A stretch of 64,000 nucleotides of DNA, taken from Nitrospirota bacterium. GTDB lineage: Bacteria; Nitrospirota; Nitrospiria; JACQBW01. The notes under the pieces were generated by a model, which saw nothing but the letters and a program-made list of their open reading frames with translations, was not told the origin of the DNA and ran no database searches. The stretch spans positions 1-64,000 of the forward strand of contig JACQBW010000005.1 in assembly GCA_016194305.1 (NCBI GenBank), read 5' to 3'. A program made the translations under genes and the position numbers. Below are positions 1-8,566 of the stretch, piece by piece. Positions within the stretch are counted from its first letter, which is position 1. Each line of letters begins with the position of its first letter.

Positions 1-86
1 AAGACAAAGTTGCCCACTTTGACTGCCCTGGAATATCCGATAATCGGTTCCCATTTTGTCCCTGTTGCAATATTTTTTCTATCCAA
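1..86 (-). CDS. ridA: RidA/YjgF family protein, N-terminal fragment (runs off left edge)
   Basis: The reverse strand from a TTG at 86 reads M-D-R-K-N-I-A-T-G-T-K-W-E-P-I-I-G-Y and then S-R-A-V-K-V-G-N-F-V to the window edge. This is the characteristic beginning of the RidA (YjgF/UK114) family, in which a WEP..GYSRAV..GN stretch opens the first beta strands. RidA proteins deaminate reactive enamine/imine intermediates from pyridoxal-phosphate enzymes. The TTG start is supported by an AAGGGG ribosome-binding site six bases upstream, and no in-frame ATG is nearby. Only about 28 residues are visible, so activity cannot be judged. The following MazF-type pair is on the same strand but upstream, with a 38-base gap. 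Confidence 0.75.
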   Translation of the reverse strand, partial: MDRKNIATGTKWEPIIGYSRAVKVGNFV

Positions 87-124
87 GCCTGCCCCTTTTC
101 TTAGCCATTTTAATGTGTGGGCTC

Positions 125-451
125 TTACGATATCCCCAATACCTTTTTTACACCCTCGTCAACGCTTTTCAATTCGGAATGAGAAAGTCGACCGATCTTT
201 CTCTTTAATCGTGATTTATGCACAGGTCCTAACGATTCGCACTTCGCGTAGCTTTCGGACATTAGGCCAGTTTTCTCAGAATTTTCGGAGAGTTGGATCC
301 TAAGCGGCCCAGGTTTGGTGGTAATTGGAATAAGGAGAATGTCTGGGCATAAATCATTAACCGGGTTGATACTGATAATTAATGCTGGTCTCGGCTTAGG
401 ATGGGAAGCGGGTTCAACAATCCAAATTTCTCCTCGGCTTATTCGCTCCAT
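125..451 (-). CDS. MazF/PemK-type toxin (endoribonuclease)
   Basis: This 108-residue protein is the usual size for a type II toxin of the MazF/PemK family, which cleaves mRNA. It opens with R-G-E-I-W-I-V and continues P-K-P-R-P-A-L-I-I-S, the two beta strands carrying the conserved GE(I/V)W and RP.(L/V)(I/V) signatures, followed by LLIPITTKP and later LGPVHKSRLKRKIG. The gene starts inside the 3' end of the antitoxin gene, overlapping by 13 bases, the normal antitoxin-first order for translational coupling. An A/G-rich GGAAG lies just before the ATG. The family is clear from motifs; the RNA target sequence cannot be predicted. Confidence 0.88.
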   Translation of the reverse strand: MERISRGEIWIVEPASHPKPRPALIISINPVNDLCPDILLIPITTKPGPLRIQLSENSEKTGLMSESYAKCESLGPVHKSRLKRKIGRLSHSELKSVDEGVKKVLGIS

Positions 452-669
452 ATTCCTTCTTCCATGGTCTGTTCCCAGGCTTCCCTTTCCGTACGTTCGT
501 CATCATCTTCCTGATATTGCGACAATAACTTTCGAAGCAGTCTTTCTTCATCAAGTTTCTTAAACTTTAATATCAGAGCCTCGAGTTTTTCCGATCGTGA
601 TTCTCCGGGCAAGGTGTCAAGGTACTTAAGCAAAGGTTTGTCTATGGTGGCAGAAAGTTTGCCTTTCAT
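439..669 (-). CDS. Antitoxin partner of the MazF-type toxin
   Basis: This 76-residue acidic protein lies immediately upstream of the toxin gene and overlaps it by 13 bases. The N terminus (KGKLSATIDKPLLKYLDTLPGESRSEKLEALI) fits a beta strand plus two helices, as in ribbon-helix-helix DNA-binding antitoxins. The C terminus is very charged (EDDDERTEREAWEQTMEEGIW) and probably wraps the toxin. A good ribosome-binding site (AAGGGGG) precedes the ATG. The promoter directly upstream carries a palindrome in its spacer, as expected for autoregulation by the antitoxin or the toxin-antitoxin complex. The exact antitoxin family is less sure than its role. Confidence 0.82.
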   Translation of the reverse strand: MKGKLSATIDKPLLKYLDTLPGESRSEKLEALILKFKKLDEERLLRKLLSQYQEDDDERTEREAWEQTMEEGIWSE

Positions 670-704
670 TTTTATCCCCCTTAAGATATTCTCATCTGTC
701 CTAT

Positions 705-733
705 AGTGTATCTTCTTTCAAAGAAGATGTCAA
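705..733 (-). promoter_or_regulatory. Promoter with palindromic operator of the MazF-type module
   Basis: On the reverse strand TTGACA (728-733) and TACACT (705-710) are separated by exactly 17 bases. The whole spacer (711-727) is TCTTCTTTGAAAGAAGA, two perfect 8-base arms around one central base. A repressor bound here would cover both promoter elements, so this is a strong candidate for the autoregulatory operator of the toxin-antitoxin pair 36 bases downstream. Confidence 0.72.
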
Positions 734-766
734 CACATGGGCATAGAAGGTATCTAGGAAAACCAG

Positions 767-1717
767 TTATCTAAGGAGTTTGTCGAAGTAGGAAATGGTC
801 GATTTCAAGCCTTCGTCGAGCTGGATTTTGGGTTCCCAATCGAGGTTTTTTTTGGCGAGGGAGATGTTCGGACAGCGCTGGGTTGGGTCATCGGTTGGGA
901 GCGGTTTGAATTGAAGATTTGACTTTGAGCCGGTCAGAACAATCACCTTTTCAGCCAGTTCGCGAATCGTAAATTCATTCGGGTTGCCGAGATTGACCGG
1001 CCCGGTGAAATCATCCGGCGTCTGCATGAGTTTGATAAAAGCCTCGATCAAATCGCTGACGTAGCAGAACGAACGGGTCTGTTTTCCATCGCCATAAATG
1101 GTGATCGGCTTGTTCTGCAGGGCCTGGACAATGAAGTTGGAAACAACTCGTCCATCGTTGGGATGCATGTGGGGCCCGTACGTGTTGAAAATCCGAGCGA
1201 CTTTAATTTTAAGATGGTGCTGACGAAAATAGTCAAAAAAGAGGGTTTCAGCACAACGCTTTCCTTCATCATAACAGGAACGGATACCAACCGGGTTCAC
1301 ATGGCCCCAATATTCTTCCGTTTGAGGATGTACTTCGGGGTCGCCGTAGATTTCACTGGTGGAGGCCTGGAAGATTTTCGCTTTGACCCTCTTCGCCAAC
1401 CCTAGCATATTAATCGCTCCGTGGACACTGGTCTTGGTGGTCTGCACCGGGTCGAACTGGTAATGAATGGGAGAGGCGGGACAGGCGAGATTGTAGATTT
1501 CGTCTACTTCAATATATAAAGGAAAAGTCACATCGTGGCGGATCAGCTCGAAACGCGGATTTTGCATTAAGGAGAGAATATTGTCTTTGGTTCCGGTAAA
1601 GAAGTTATCGACGCAGATGACGTCACTTCCTTCAGAAATAAGTCTTTGGCAGAGGTGGGAGCCTAGAAAACCCGCACCACCGGTCACCAAAACGCGCTTT
1701 TTTACCAAACCTCCCAT
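767..1717 (-). CDS. UDP-glucuronate decarboxylase / NAD-dependent sugar-nucleotide epimerase
   Basis: This short-chain dehydrogenase of about 316 residues most resembles UDP-glucuronic acid decarboxylases (UXS), which make UDP-xylose for surface polysaccharides. The Rossmann motif [12 protein letters not shown] is at the N terminus. Further on are [12 protein letters not shown] and a Y-D-E-G-K catalytic Tyr-Lys pair (CYDEGKR), [13 protein letters not shown], and [12 protein letters not shown], all typical of the UXS group. I chose the ATG at 1717 because AAAGG lies eight bases before it; a GTG nine bases earlier is possible. It is flanked by unrelated genes, so no polysaccharide cluster confirms the substrate. 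Confidence 0.86.
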   Translation of the reverse strand: MGGLVKKRVLVTGGAGFLGSHLCQRLISEGSDVICVDNFFTGTKDNILSLMQNPRFELIRHDVTFPLYIEVDEIYNLACPASPIHYQFDPVQTTKTSVHGAINMLGLAKRVKAKIFQASTSEIYGDPEVHPQTEEYWGHVNPVGIRSCYDEGKRCAETLFFDYFRQHHLKIKVARIFNTYGPHMHPNDGRVVSNFIVQALQNKPITIYGDGKQTRSFCYVSDLIEAFIKLMQTPDDFTGPVNLGNPNEFTIRELAEKVIVLTGSKSNLQFKPLPTDDPTQRCPNISLAKKNLDWEPKIQLDEGLKSTISYFDKLLR

Positions 1718-1984
1718 GGATGACACCTTTAGAGGTTGGTGAAAACGGCCATTTGCTGCGTTCTCGTTTCTCGATCTCCTTCAACGTACCCGATATTGTA
1801 CGCCTCAGTCGCTCTCAAAACTGCGGCCTGGCAAATGAACCCTTTTGACCAACCTTTTGCGCTAATATTCATATAATTTCGATTTTTATTTTTAATCTTT
1901 ATCACCCGAAATTGCAACTTATTTTCTGGATTTCCGATAAGATCATTCGGGAATGACGAGAATAGATTGCGGGAAAGACAAAAT

Positions 1985-4900
1985 TCAGATCGATTTAATG
2001 AGACTTTTTTCATGGAGAAATGCTTTAAACACTTCCGGGGGAAGAGGCGGACTGATATAGTATCCCTGAATTTCATTACAACCATGGGATCTGAAAAATT
2101 CGAGTTGTTCCGCCGTTTCAACCGCTTCGGCAATCACCTTGAGATTCAGACTATGCGCCATGGCAATAATTGCCGTGGACAGCGCCGCATCGTCTTTGTT
2201 CGTGATGACATCACGCACAAAGGACTGGTCAATTTTTAAGGTATCGATCGGGAATTTCTTAATATAGCTGAGCGAAGAGTACCCGGTTCCAAAATCATCC
2301 AGCGAGATATGAATTCCCATCTGATGAAGTTCTCCCAGCGTGGAGACCATTTCATCTGTTTTTTGCATCAAGATACTTTCGGTCAGTTCCAGTTCAAGAT
2401 GCCGTGGAGATAGCCCAGATTCCTGAATGCTTTTCTTGATCATCTCGACGATACCGGTGCGTTGGAACTGTCTGGCCGAGAGATTAATTGCCACCCGGAT
2501 CGGCGGAAGACCCATGTTTTGCCACGCTTTATTCTGTTCGCAAGCCGTTTTTAATACCCATTCCCCGATCTGAACAATCAGACCTGTTTCTTCCGCCAGC
2601 GAGATAAACTTTCCGGGCGGCACCATCCCCAGCGTAGGATGATTCCAGCGGATCAGCGCCTCCGCTCCAACAATCTTATCGGTCTTCAGATCGACAAAGG
2701 GCTGGTAATGAAGAATAAATTCCTTTCTTTCGATCGCATAACGGAGCTGGTTCTCCAATTCGAGCTTGTTCGACGAATCTTTGCTCATCTCCTGCGAGTA
2801 GAATTGAAAGGTATTTCTCCCTTTTTCTTTCGCCCGGTACATGGCAATATCGGCATTTTTGAGGAGAAGTTCGGCATTATCCCCATCCAAGGGAGAGATG
2901 GTGATTCCGATACTGGTGGAGAGGTGCAGTTCCTTCTCTTCGATCAGGATCGGCTGCGAAATGGCATCCAGAACCTTGTGGCAAATTCGAACCAGGTTAT
3001 CGACTTTGGTGATGTTTTCAAATAAGAGGGTGAATTCATCCCCTCCCCATCGGGCAACGGTATCACCTGCTCTCACGCAATCCTGGAGCCGTTTTGCGAC
3101 TTCCCGCAGGGCTATGTCTCCCAAAGTATGTCCGAGCGTATCATTAATCCGTTTGAATTGATCTAGATCGACAAAGAAGACCGCGGCCATACTCCCATTT
3201 CGCTTGGCATTCAAGATCGCCTGTTCCAGCCGGTCTGAAAAAAGCGTCCTGTTCGGCAGATGAGACAAGGGATCGTGTGTCGCCGTAAAATCAAGTTCCT
3301 CCTTCGCCTTTTTCCTTTCAATGACTCTTCCCAGTTGGGTGCCGATATGGGCCATCACCTCCAGTGTTGAGGCATCCGTCTCAACCACCCGCTTTGAAAA
3401 AAATTCCAGTACCGCGACCACCTCATCTTTTACCAATAGCGGGATTGCAAATCCCGACTTGATCCCGGACAATATCGCAGAGCGGTTTCTTTTGGATTCG
3501 GATTCTCCGGAAGTGATCAAAAGACAAATCGGCTCACCGCTCTCCAGGACCATTCCGGGAATTCCCTCTCCCGATTTAAGAAATGTCATTTCTGATTCCG
3601 TTTTGAATTCCAGGTAATTTGCAGGATTGTCGAAATGCCAGATTGTCGATGGGAAAAGGCTTTTTCCCTCATCCTCAGATTTGAAATAGACATGCCCGAC
3701 CGACCAGTTCATATGTCCGCATATTTCACTGAGACAGGTTTCAAGAGCCTCCTCCAGAGTGGAAGACTCATTTGCCGCGACCGTCACCACGTAGAGGAGC
3801 TGAACAAACGCATTTTTCTGCGTCAGGCTCTGTTCCGTCTTTTTGCGTTCGGTAATATCCCGGATAATGGCGGTAAAGAACGTCCCTTTTTCATTTTTCC
3901 AGCGCGTCAAAGACAGCTCTACCGGGATCTCGGTCTGATTCTTGCGCAATCCCACCATTTCAATAGATTTTCCACTTCGCGAAGCTGTTTTTAATGACAT
4001 CTCCTTCAAAAAATCACCCGGCCGAGTTTCGCGATATCGTTCTGGAATCAGATTTGAAAAATGGGTTCCGACCAATTCTCCGGAGGAAAATCCGGTGAGT
4101 TGCATCGCTCCCTCATTGGCATAGATAATCTGTCCTTCTCCATCTGTCGTAATAATCGCATCCGATGCGGTTTCCGTAAATGAGCGGAATTTTTCTTCAC
4201 TTTCTCTCAATTCGGAGGTCATCGCGCCGGCAATCTTGACCGCCCGTTTCTGAGAGGTGACAAGCGTCCAGGTCATGCCAAAGAAGAGGCCGCTGATCAG
4301 CAGCCCCGCGATAAGAACTACAAAAGGAAAATAATGTTCAGATCCGATCCTGAACCCGGGACCGGCTGTGAGATAGAATAACCACCATTCTCCAGCGATG
4401 TCGTACTGTTGGGTCAGCCGATAGGATGGATTGTAATTTGCGTTTTCGAAATGTACGACGCCATCGCCATCATAGAGAAGGGAGGCATCTAAGTCCGATT
4501 GGATCACCGGGATAGGGCGAGGAGATTGTGCCGGACCCAGATCGAATATCTCCAGATCGATCTCTTTTTTCGAGCTGTTCTCAAGCACAGATTTAATGAA
4601 AGTATCCATTGAAAAGACGACTGAAACGATTCCTTGCAGCGCGTTGAATCTCTCCTGCTCGGTTCGACGTGGAAGCCCTGATTTAAAGATCGGAATACGA
4701 ATGCAAAATCCGCTTTTATTGGCCGATCGGATAAATGTTTTTCCCGTCGCAGTCGGCTCACCGCTTTGAATGGCGCGAATTAACGCTTCGCGCCGTACCG
4801 GATCTCCGCCGATATCAAACCCGTAATCATTGTTTTCTGAATAGGTGAATGCAAGATATTCAATCGGGAAATAGTCATCTCGGTTGCCGGGCGGATAAAT

Positions 4901-5326
4901 CTTGTACGCTTCCTGACGCAGCTCGGTACGAATTCTATTTTCATACGCTATTTTTTGATCCTTCGGAACATATCGGGCATAGGAGAAGTTGTGCATGCCA
5001 GGAAATCGTCTTTTTAAGTCCAGCGACTGGATATATTTGTCCCATTGCGCTCTGGTCAAATTCCCGGTCGCCATAAAAAGGCCCTTGAGGTCATATAGGG
5101 CTTGGTAATAATCTTCAACCCCATGAATGACCTCTTCTTGAGAGCGCATTGCCTGTTGTTCAAAATAGCTTTGCGTTCTCTGTTCGATCTTTTTGCGAGT
5201 ATAATTCCACGCTAGAAAGGTGATCACCAGAGAAAGAAACAGGATCAGAAATGGAAGCCATTTTAGATAGATATTTTGTCGATCCAGTTTTGATTCAATT
5301 TTCTTGTTCGAAGGTGGCTTCGACAT
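1985..5326 (-). CDS. Membrane sensor with CHASE, PAS, GAF, GGDEF and EAL domains
   Basis: This 1113-residue cyclic-di-GMP enzyme is anchored by a helix near residues 23-42 and another near 345-370. Between them lies a periplasmic CHASE-type ligand-binding domain (PGMHNFSYARYVP, GFDIGGDP.RR.A, ATGKTF). Cytoplasmic PAS and GAF domains follow. The GGDEF domain keeps the active-site sequence WGGDEF and, five residues before GGDEF, an RAGD inhibitory site. The EAL domain keeps EALIRW, NLSARQF, ELTES, DDFGTGYSSL and KIDQSF. Both halves therefore look catalytically competent, so the protein may switch between making and degrading the messenger. It is transcribed alone, divergent from DUF302. The ligand is unknown. 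Confidence 0.93.
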   Translation of the reverse strand: MSKPPSNKKIESKLDRQNIYLKWLPFLILFLSLVITFLAWNYTRKKIEQRTQSYFEQQAMRSQEEVIHGVEDYYQALYDLKGLFMATGNLTRAQWDKYIQSLDLKRRFPGMHNFSYARYVPKDQKIAYENRIRTELRQEAYKIYPPGNRDDYFPIEYLAFTYSENNDYGFDIGGDPVRREALIRAIQSGEPTATGKTFIRSANKSGFCIRIPIFKSGLPRRTEQERFNALQGIVSVVFSMDTFIKSVLENSSKKEIDLEIFDLGPAQSPRPIPVIQSDLDASLLYDGDGVVHFENANYNPSYRLTQQYDIAGEWWLFYLTAGPGFRIGSEHYFPFVVLIAGLLISGLFFGMTWTLVTSQKRAVKIAGAMTSELRESEEKFRSFTETASDAIITTDGEGQIIYANEGAMQLTGFSSGELVGTHFSNLIPERYRETRPGDFLKEMSLKTASRSGKSIEMVGLRKNQTEIPVELSLTRWKNEKGTFFTAIIRDITERKKTEQSLTQKNAFVQLLYVVTVAANESSTLEEALETCLSEICGHMNWSVGHVYFKSEDEGKSLFPSTIWHFDNPANYLEFKTESEMTFLKSGEGIPGMVLESGEPICLLITSGESESKRNRSAILSGIKSGFAIPLLVKDEVVAVLEFFSKRVVETDASTLEVMAHIGTQLGRVIERKKAKEELDFTATHDPLSHLPNRTLFSDRLEQAILNAKRNGSMAAVFFVDLDQFKRINDTLGHTLGDIALREVAKRLQDCVRAGDTVARWGGDEFTLLFENITKVDNLVRICHKVLDAISQPILIEEKELHLSTSIGITISPLDGDNAELLLKNADIAMYRAKEKGRNTFQFYSQEMSKDSSNKLELENQLRYAIERKEFILHYQPFVDLKTDKIVGAEALIRWNHPTLGMVPPGKFISLAEETGLIVQIGEWVLKTACEQNKAWQNMGLPPIRVAINLSARQFQRTGIVEMIKKSIQESGLSPRHLELELTESILMQKTDEMVSTLGELHQMGIHISLDDFGTGYSSLSYIKKFPIDTLKIDQSFVRDVITNKDDAALSTAIIAMAHSLNLKVIAEAVETAEQLEFFRSHGCNEIQGYYISPPLPPEVFKAFLHEKSLIKSI

Positions 5327-5519
5327 TCGCTTCGTCCAGTGACAGTTTTGGATTATGATAATAATGCTTATTTTAGTGTAACACGTCGATGGGGTCCGTC
5401 AAGCTGCCGGGCAATGCCAGAGCGGGTGCGAAAACGCTTGCCTGTTTCACAACAACGATTTAACATAACTAGAGATTTTCGTCATAAAAAACAGGTTCAC
5501 TTTACGAAAGGGGCATTTT

Positions 5520-5915
5520 ATGAGTCAGGATTATGGCATTCGTAAAACAATTCATCTTTCTTATGAAGAGGCGGTGCCGAAAGTCACTGAAGCTCTGAAA
5601 AAAGAGGGATTCGGCGTCTTGACCGAGATCAATGTCAAAGAGACTCTCAAGAAGAAACTGGATAAAGAGTTCAAGAAATACCTGATTCTGGGGGCCTGTA
5701 ATCCCCAGCTTGCCTATCAGGCCCTTCTAAATGAAACCGAAATGGGGCTCCTCCTTCCCTGCAATGTCATTATCTACGAAGAAAAGGCGAATGAATGCGT
5801 GGTTTCTGCTCAAGATCCGGCCATTTTCCTCAATATAGTCGGAGATAAGAAGGAGCTTGCGGCGGTGGCGAAAGAAGCGCGTGAAAGGCTGGTGCGGGTC
5901 ATTGGATCGCTTTAA
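5520..5915 (+). CDS. DUF302 domain protein
   Basis: This 131-residue soluble protein matches the DUF302 family across its whole length: HLSYEEAVPKVTEALKKEGFGVLTEI at the start, the central KKLDKEFKKYLILGACNP and the AL..E.E.GLLLPCN motif. DUF302 proteins are small alpha/beta proteins of unclear biochemical role, often found near redox or metal-related genes. A GAAAGGGG ribosome-binding site precedes the ATG. The gene stands alone, divergent from the GGDEF-EAL gene, and is followed by an inverted-repeat element rather than by a partner gene. Confidence 0.9.
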   Translation: MSQDYGIRKTIHLSYEEAVPKVTEALKKEGFGVLTEINVKETLKKKLDKEFKKYLILGACNPQLAYQALLNETEMGLLLPCNVIIYEEKANECVVSAQDPAIFLNIVGDKKELAAVAKEARERLVRVIGSL

Positions 5916-5930
5916 AAAAAACCAATCGTA

Positions 5931-6072
5931 AACCGGAAACTAGTAAGGACTCTCCGGCACGGTCGGTTGCGCTTACGGTGCTCACCTCCCTCCGCTCCCA
6001 GCCGACATGGCATCAATAACCATAGAAATGTCGGCCGGCAGAGGGCCGGTTCGTCCTTACTAATCTCCGGTT
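5931..6072. repeat. 142-bp inverted-repeat element (MITE- or REP-like)
   Basis: The ends at 5931-5950 (AACCGGAAACTAGTAAGGAC) and 6053-6072 are inverted repeats matching at 18 of 20 positions. The interior holds further self-complementary segments (CCGACAT/ATGTCGG at about 6002-6034; GGCCGG and CCGGCA near 6034-6049), so the whole element could fold into one structured hairpin. It has no coding potential. I saw no second copy in this window and no convincing target-site duplication. It lies between DUF302 and marR and might also act as a terminator or mRNA-stability element. Confidence 0.6.
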
Positions 6073-6111
6073 AAATTTTAAAGATCTTAAATTACGATAA
6101 AGCTTATTATC

Positions 6112-6140
6112 TTGACAATTACCTCATATTGAGTTAGATT
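6112..6140 (+). promoter_or_regulatory. Promoter and likely operator of the marR gene
   Basis: TTGACA (6112-6117) and TAGATT (6135-6140) are separated by 17 bases. The spacer contains CTCATATTGAG (6123-6133), an inverted repeat with CTCA/TGAG arms. MarR regulators usually repress their own promoters, so this position suits autoregulation. The start codon lies 28 bases beyond the -10 element. Confidence 0.6.
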
Positions 6141-6167
6141 AATATTAAATCACTTAGTAGGAAAGCT

Positions 6168-6626
6168 TTGCATTTAGAATGTCACGAAAATTACCAGGCG
6201 GGAATGGCGCTCTCTTCCTATTTATCTCTCATCAGAGCGAGCGACTTTCTGACGTCACAGATCAGTTTTAAGTGTGAAAATCAAGGGCTGACGATCAGTC
6301 AGTTTGGGATTCTCGACGCGCTTTATCGTGGAGGCGCCCAGTGTCAGAAGGAGCTGGGAGAGAAGATTTTTAAAAGCAGTGGGAATATCACGCTTGTCAT
6401 TGATAATCTTGAGAAAAGAGGATTTGTCCGGCGCGAACGAATGGGTGACGATCGAAGATTCATCAGTATTCATCTCACCGATGATGGGAGAAAGGTGATC
6501 AGCGAAGTTCTGCCGAAAGTGGCGAACTTTATTCAGGAAGAGCTCAAAGTGTTGTCGGGAGAAGAACAGCAGTTCTTAAGATCGATTTGCCGAAAGCTAT
6601 CGGGTTTGCCCACTGAAGTAAAATAG
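6168..6626 (+). CDS. MarR family transcriptional regulator
   Basis: This 152-residue protein has the MarR winged-helix layout. The recognition region is LTISQFGILDALYRGGAQCQKELGEKIFKSSGNITLVIDNLEKRGFVRRER, followed by the wing DDRRFISIHLTDDGRKV. These regulators dimerise and respond to phenolic, oxidative or metal signals. I took the TTG at 6168 because AGGA sits five bases upstream; an ATG at 6204 would shorten the N terminus by 12 residues. The promoter just upstream carries a palindrome in its spacer. The zinc-ribbon gene downstream is on the same strand after an 85-base gap. No effector can be named. Confidence 0.9.
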   Translation: MHLECHENYQAGMALSSYLSLIRASDFLTSQISFKCENQGLTISQFGILDALYRGGAQCQKELGEKIFKSSGNITLVIDNLEKRGFVRRERMGDDRRFISIHLTDDGRKVISEVLPKVANFIQEELKVLSGEEQQFLRSICRKLSGLPTEVK

Positions 6627-6711
6627 TTTTTTTGTTTAAGTAGTTTAACATTAAAACTTTTAAACTGAATTGAACTCATTTTGAAATTATTTTTTGAAAG
6701 GGGTGGATATT

Positions 6712-6915
6712 ATGGAATGTCCAAAATGTAAAGGCCTCATGGCATATGAACAGTTTTTCGATTGGCAGGATGATACGGGCAAGAACAGTTTTTCCGGCTG
6801 GAGATGTCTGATCTGCGGAAAGGTGCTTGATCCGCTCATTGATGCCCATCGAAAAAAACATTCTCCTGTCATCGCCTCCAAAGCCAGACGAAAACTCGTT
6901 TCAAGAGCGATTTAA
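6712..6915 (+). CDS. Small zinc-ribbon protein
   Basis: This protein of about 67 residues begins MECPKCKGLM and later has CLICGKVLD, giving two CxxC pairs that can bind one zinc ion. The C terminus is basic (HRKKHSPVIASKARRKL), compatible with nucleic-acid contact. The ATG at 6712 is preferred over a TTG 18 bases upstream because AAGGGG lies eight bases before it. Similar short zinc-ribbon proteins are common and functionally undefined. It ends 28 bases from the convergent phospholipase D gene. Confidence 0.72.
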   Translation: MECPKCKGLMAYEQFFDWQDDTGKNSFSGWRCLICGKVLDPLIDAHRKKHSPVIASKARRKLVSRAI

Positions 6916-6943
6916 ATCTTTTCCGCGTAAAGGCTTTCGCATT

Positions 6944-8362
6944 TTATTCTCCATTTGAATGAGTGCGATAGGCGTTGACGAGGAGTTTTGTTCCGATCCA
7001 GCCGAAAATAATGGCAAGCGGGATCGTTAGAAGGAGAGGCCATAGGAGTCCCAGGAGTCCCATGGACAAGAGGAGAATTCCAATTCCCGTCATCAGTTTT
7101 ATCCCCGCCGGTCCCAGCTCTTTCTGATTCTTGACGACCGACCCGACTACATATCCAAGCCGGATTGCTCCGACGCCCACCTGGCTTGCCTTTCCGCCTC
7201 TTAAAGTCCTCTCCTGATCCGCTTCAACTCGCCTTTTCCGGACCGGATTGACCCGATACTGCTCGCTTAAGATGATTTCAGTCGAGTGGGAAAGATCTTC
7301 CAGATAAATTTCTTCCATCTTTTTAGCCAGTTCGGGGTCCTCAATGGCCACATCCAGTTCGTAATTTCCAATCCAGCTTGCGAGGTTTAAGTTCGTCGAT
7401 CCGATTCTTGCCCATTTTCCATCGACCACTGCGGTTTTTGCATGGAGCATCGATCCGTTCCATTCAAAGATGCGAACGCCTGCTTCCAGCAGGAGCTTAT
7501 ACCCCATTCGGGAGATCGCCTGAAGCACCGGGATATCGGTCGTCCCGGGAACCAGGAGCCGGACATCCACGCCATCAACGACGGCCGCCTTTAAGGCCTG
7601 CAAGTACGGACTGACCCCTACAAAATAAGCATCGGTTAACCAGAGGGTCCGGGTCGCTATCCCTGCAATCAATTGATCTAAACGGTAGACGCCTGCCCGG
7701 TTTGGAATGGTTGCAATCACTCTGAGCGCCGTGTTTCCTTCCTGACCCGATGGCGCTCTTTTTTCAAGTTCTTCTTTCGGAATGGGCGTACCGGTCGTCT
7801 CCCAGACCGACGCAAAAGCCCGTTCCAGTTCCGACACGGCGGGGCCCTGAATTCTCACCCCCGTATCTCGCCAGGGCTCGATGGCCCGTTCGCGATTCCC
7901 GACCCATTTTTGACCGAGACAGAGTCCGCTGACAAATCCGACCCTACCGTCCACAGTCAACATCTTTCGATGGTCCCGGGTAAAAAATCCGATTTCAGAA
8001 CGCCACTGCGGCGGATTAAAACAGCGGACTTCCACTCCGGCGGATCTCAATCGTTTCCAAAATCGGCTGGAATTCCGTCCGAACGCGCCGACCCAGTCAT
8101 AAATCAACCGGACCCGTATTCCGTTTTTAACTTGCGCAATCAGAAGATCGGTAAAATGATTTCCGATTTCGTCATCAAAAATGATATAGCTTTCAAAGAA
8201 AATATGACTTTTCGCGGAACGAATCGCTGCCTCCCAGGCCGGATAATTCTCTTTTGCGTCCATGAGAATATCTACCCGATTCCCTTGAATCAAAGGAGCT
8301 CCCGAAGCCCGTTCGAAAATCTGCCCGTCAAGCGCGCCGTTTATAAAAGGTTGAGAAGTCAT
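6944..8362 (-). CDS. Phospholipase D family protein / cardiolipin synthase-like
   Basis: This 472-residue protein contains two HKD motifs, H-R-K-M-L-T-V-D in the first half and H-A-K-T-A-V-V-D in the second, the catalytic signature of the phospholipase D superfamily. The surrounding RVGFVSGLCLG and RIGSTNLNLASW are typical of cardiolipin synthases. Unusually, the hydrophobic region is at the C terminus (about residues 425-465, with GIGILLLSMGLLGLLW and a second helix) rather than the two N-terminal helices of classical ClsA, so this resembles ClsB/C-like enzymes with an added anchor. Likely role: making cardiolipin from phosphatidylglycerol. It is transcribed alone. Confidence 0.86.
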   Translation of the reverse strand: MTSQPFINGALDGQIFERASGAPLIQGNRVDILMDAKENYPAWEAAIRSAKSHIFFESYIIFDDEIGNHFTDLLIAQVKNGIRVRLIYDWVGAFGRNSSRFWKRLRSAGVEVRCFNPPQWRSEIGFFTRDHRKMLTVDGRVGFVSGLCLGQKWVGNRERAIEPWRDTGVRIQGPAVSELERAFASVWETTGTPIPKEELEKRAPSGQEGNTALRVIATIPNRAGVYRLDQLIAGIATRTLWLTDAYFVGVSPYLQALKAAVVDGVDVRLLVPGTTDIPVLQAISRMGYKLLLEAGVRIFEWNGSMLHAKTAVVDGKWARIGSTNLNLASWIGNYELDVAIEDPELAKKMEEIYLEDLSHSTEIILSEQYRVNPVRKRRVEADQERTLRGGKASQVGVGAIRLGYVVGSVVKNQKELGPAGIKLMTGIGILLLSMGLLGLLWPLLLTIPLAIIFGWIGTKLLVNAYRTHSNGE

Positions 8363-8417
8363 CTGCGTGAGTATAGATCCCTTTGGAAAACCTTGTCAAT
8401 TTCGGGAACGGCTTAAA

Positions 8418-8514
8418 AATAAAAAAAAGAGGGACTCCCATCCTCATTCCGGTCAGTCATCCCATTTACCAAGGTAAACAGAGTGGAAATTCGGAATGAG
8501 AGAGCGAGTCCCTC
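8418..8514 (-). terminator. Strong terminator of the multicopper oxidase gene
   Basis: Arms GAGGGACTC (8429-8437) and GAGTCCCTC (8506-8514) pair perfectly, an inner pair CTCATTCCG (8443-8451) and CGGAATGAG (8492-8500) extends the stem, and TTTACC/GGTAAA forms a small inner hairpin. On the reverse strand this is followed by eight consecutive T residues (8421-8428). It lies about 50 bases beyond the oxidase stop codon. Confidence 0.85.
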
Positions 8515-8527
8515 AAGATATCTGCTG

Positions 8528-8545
8528 CAGGGAGGTACCTCCCTG
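8528..8545. other. Perfect 18-bp palindrome in the oxidase 3' region
   Basis: CAGGGAGGTACCTCCCTG is a perfect palindrome lying between the oxidase stop codon and the terminator. With no loop bases it is a poor terminator on its own. It could protect the mRNA 3' end or bind a dimeric protein; nothing else supports either role. Confidence 0.5.
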
Positions 8546-8566
8546 ATTTACTGCTGAATCACCTTT

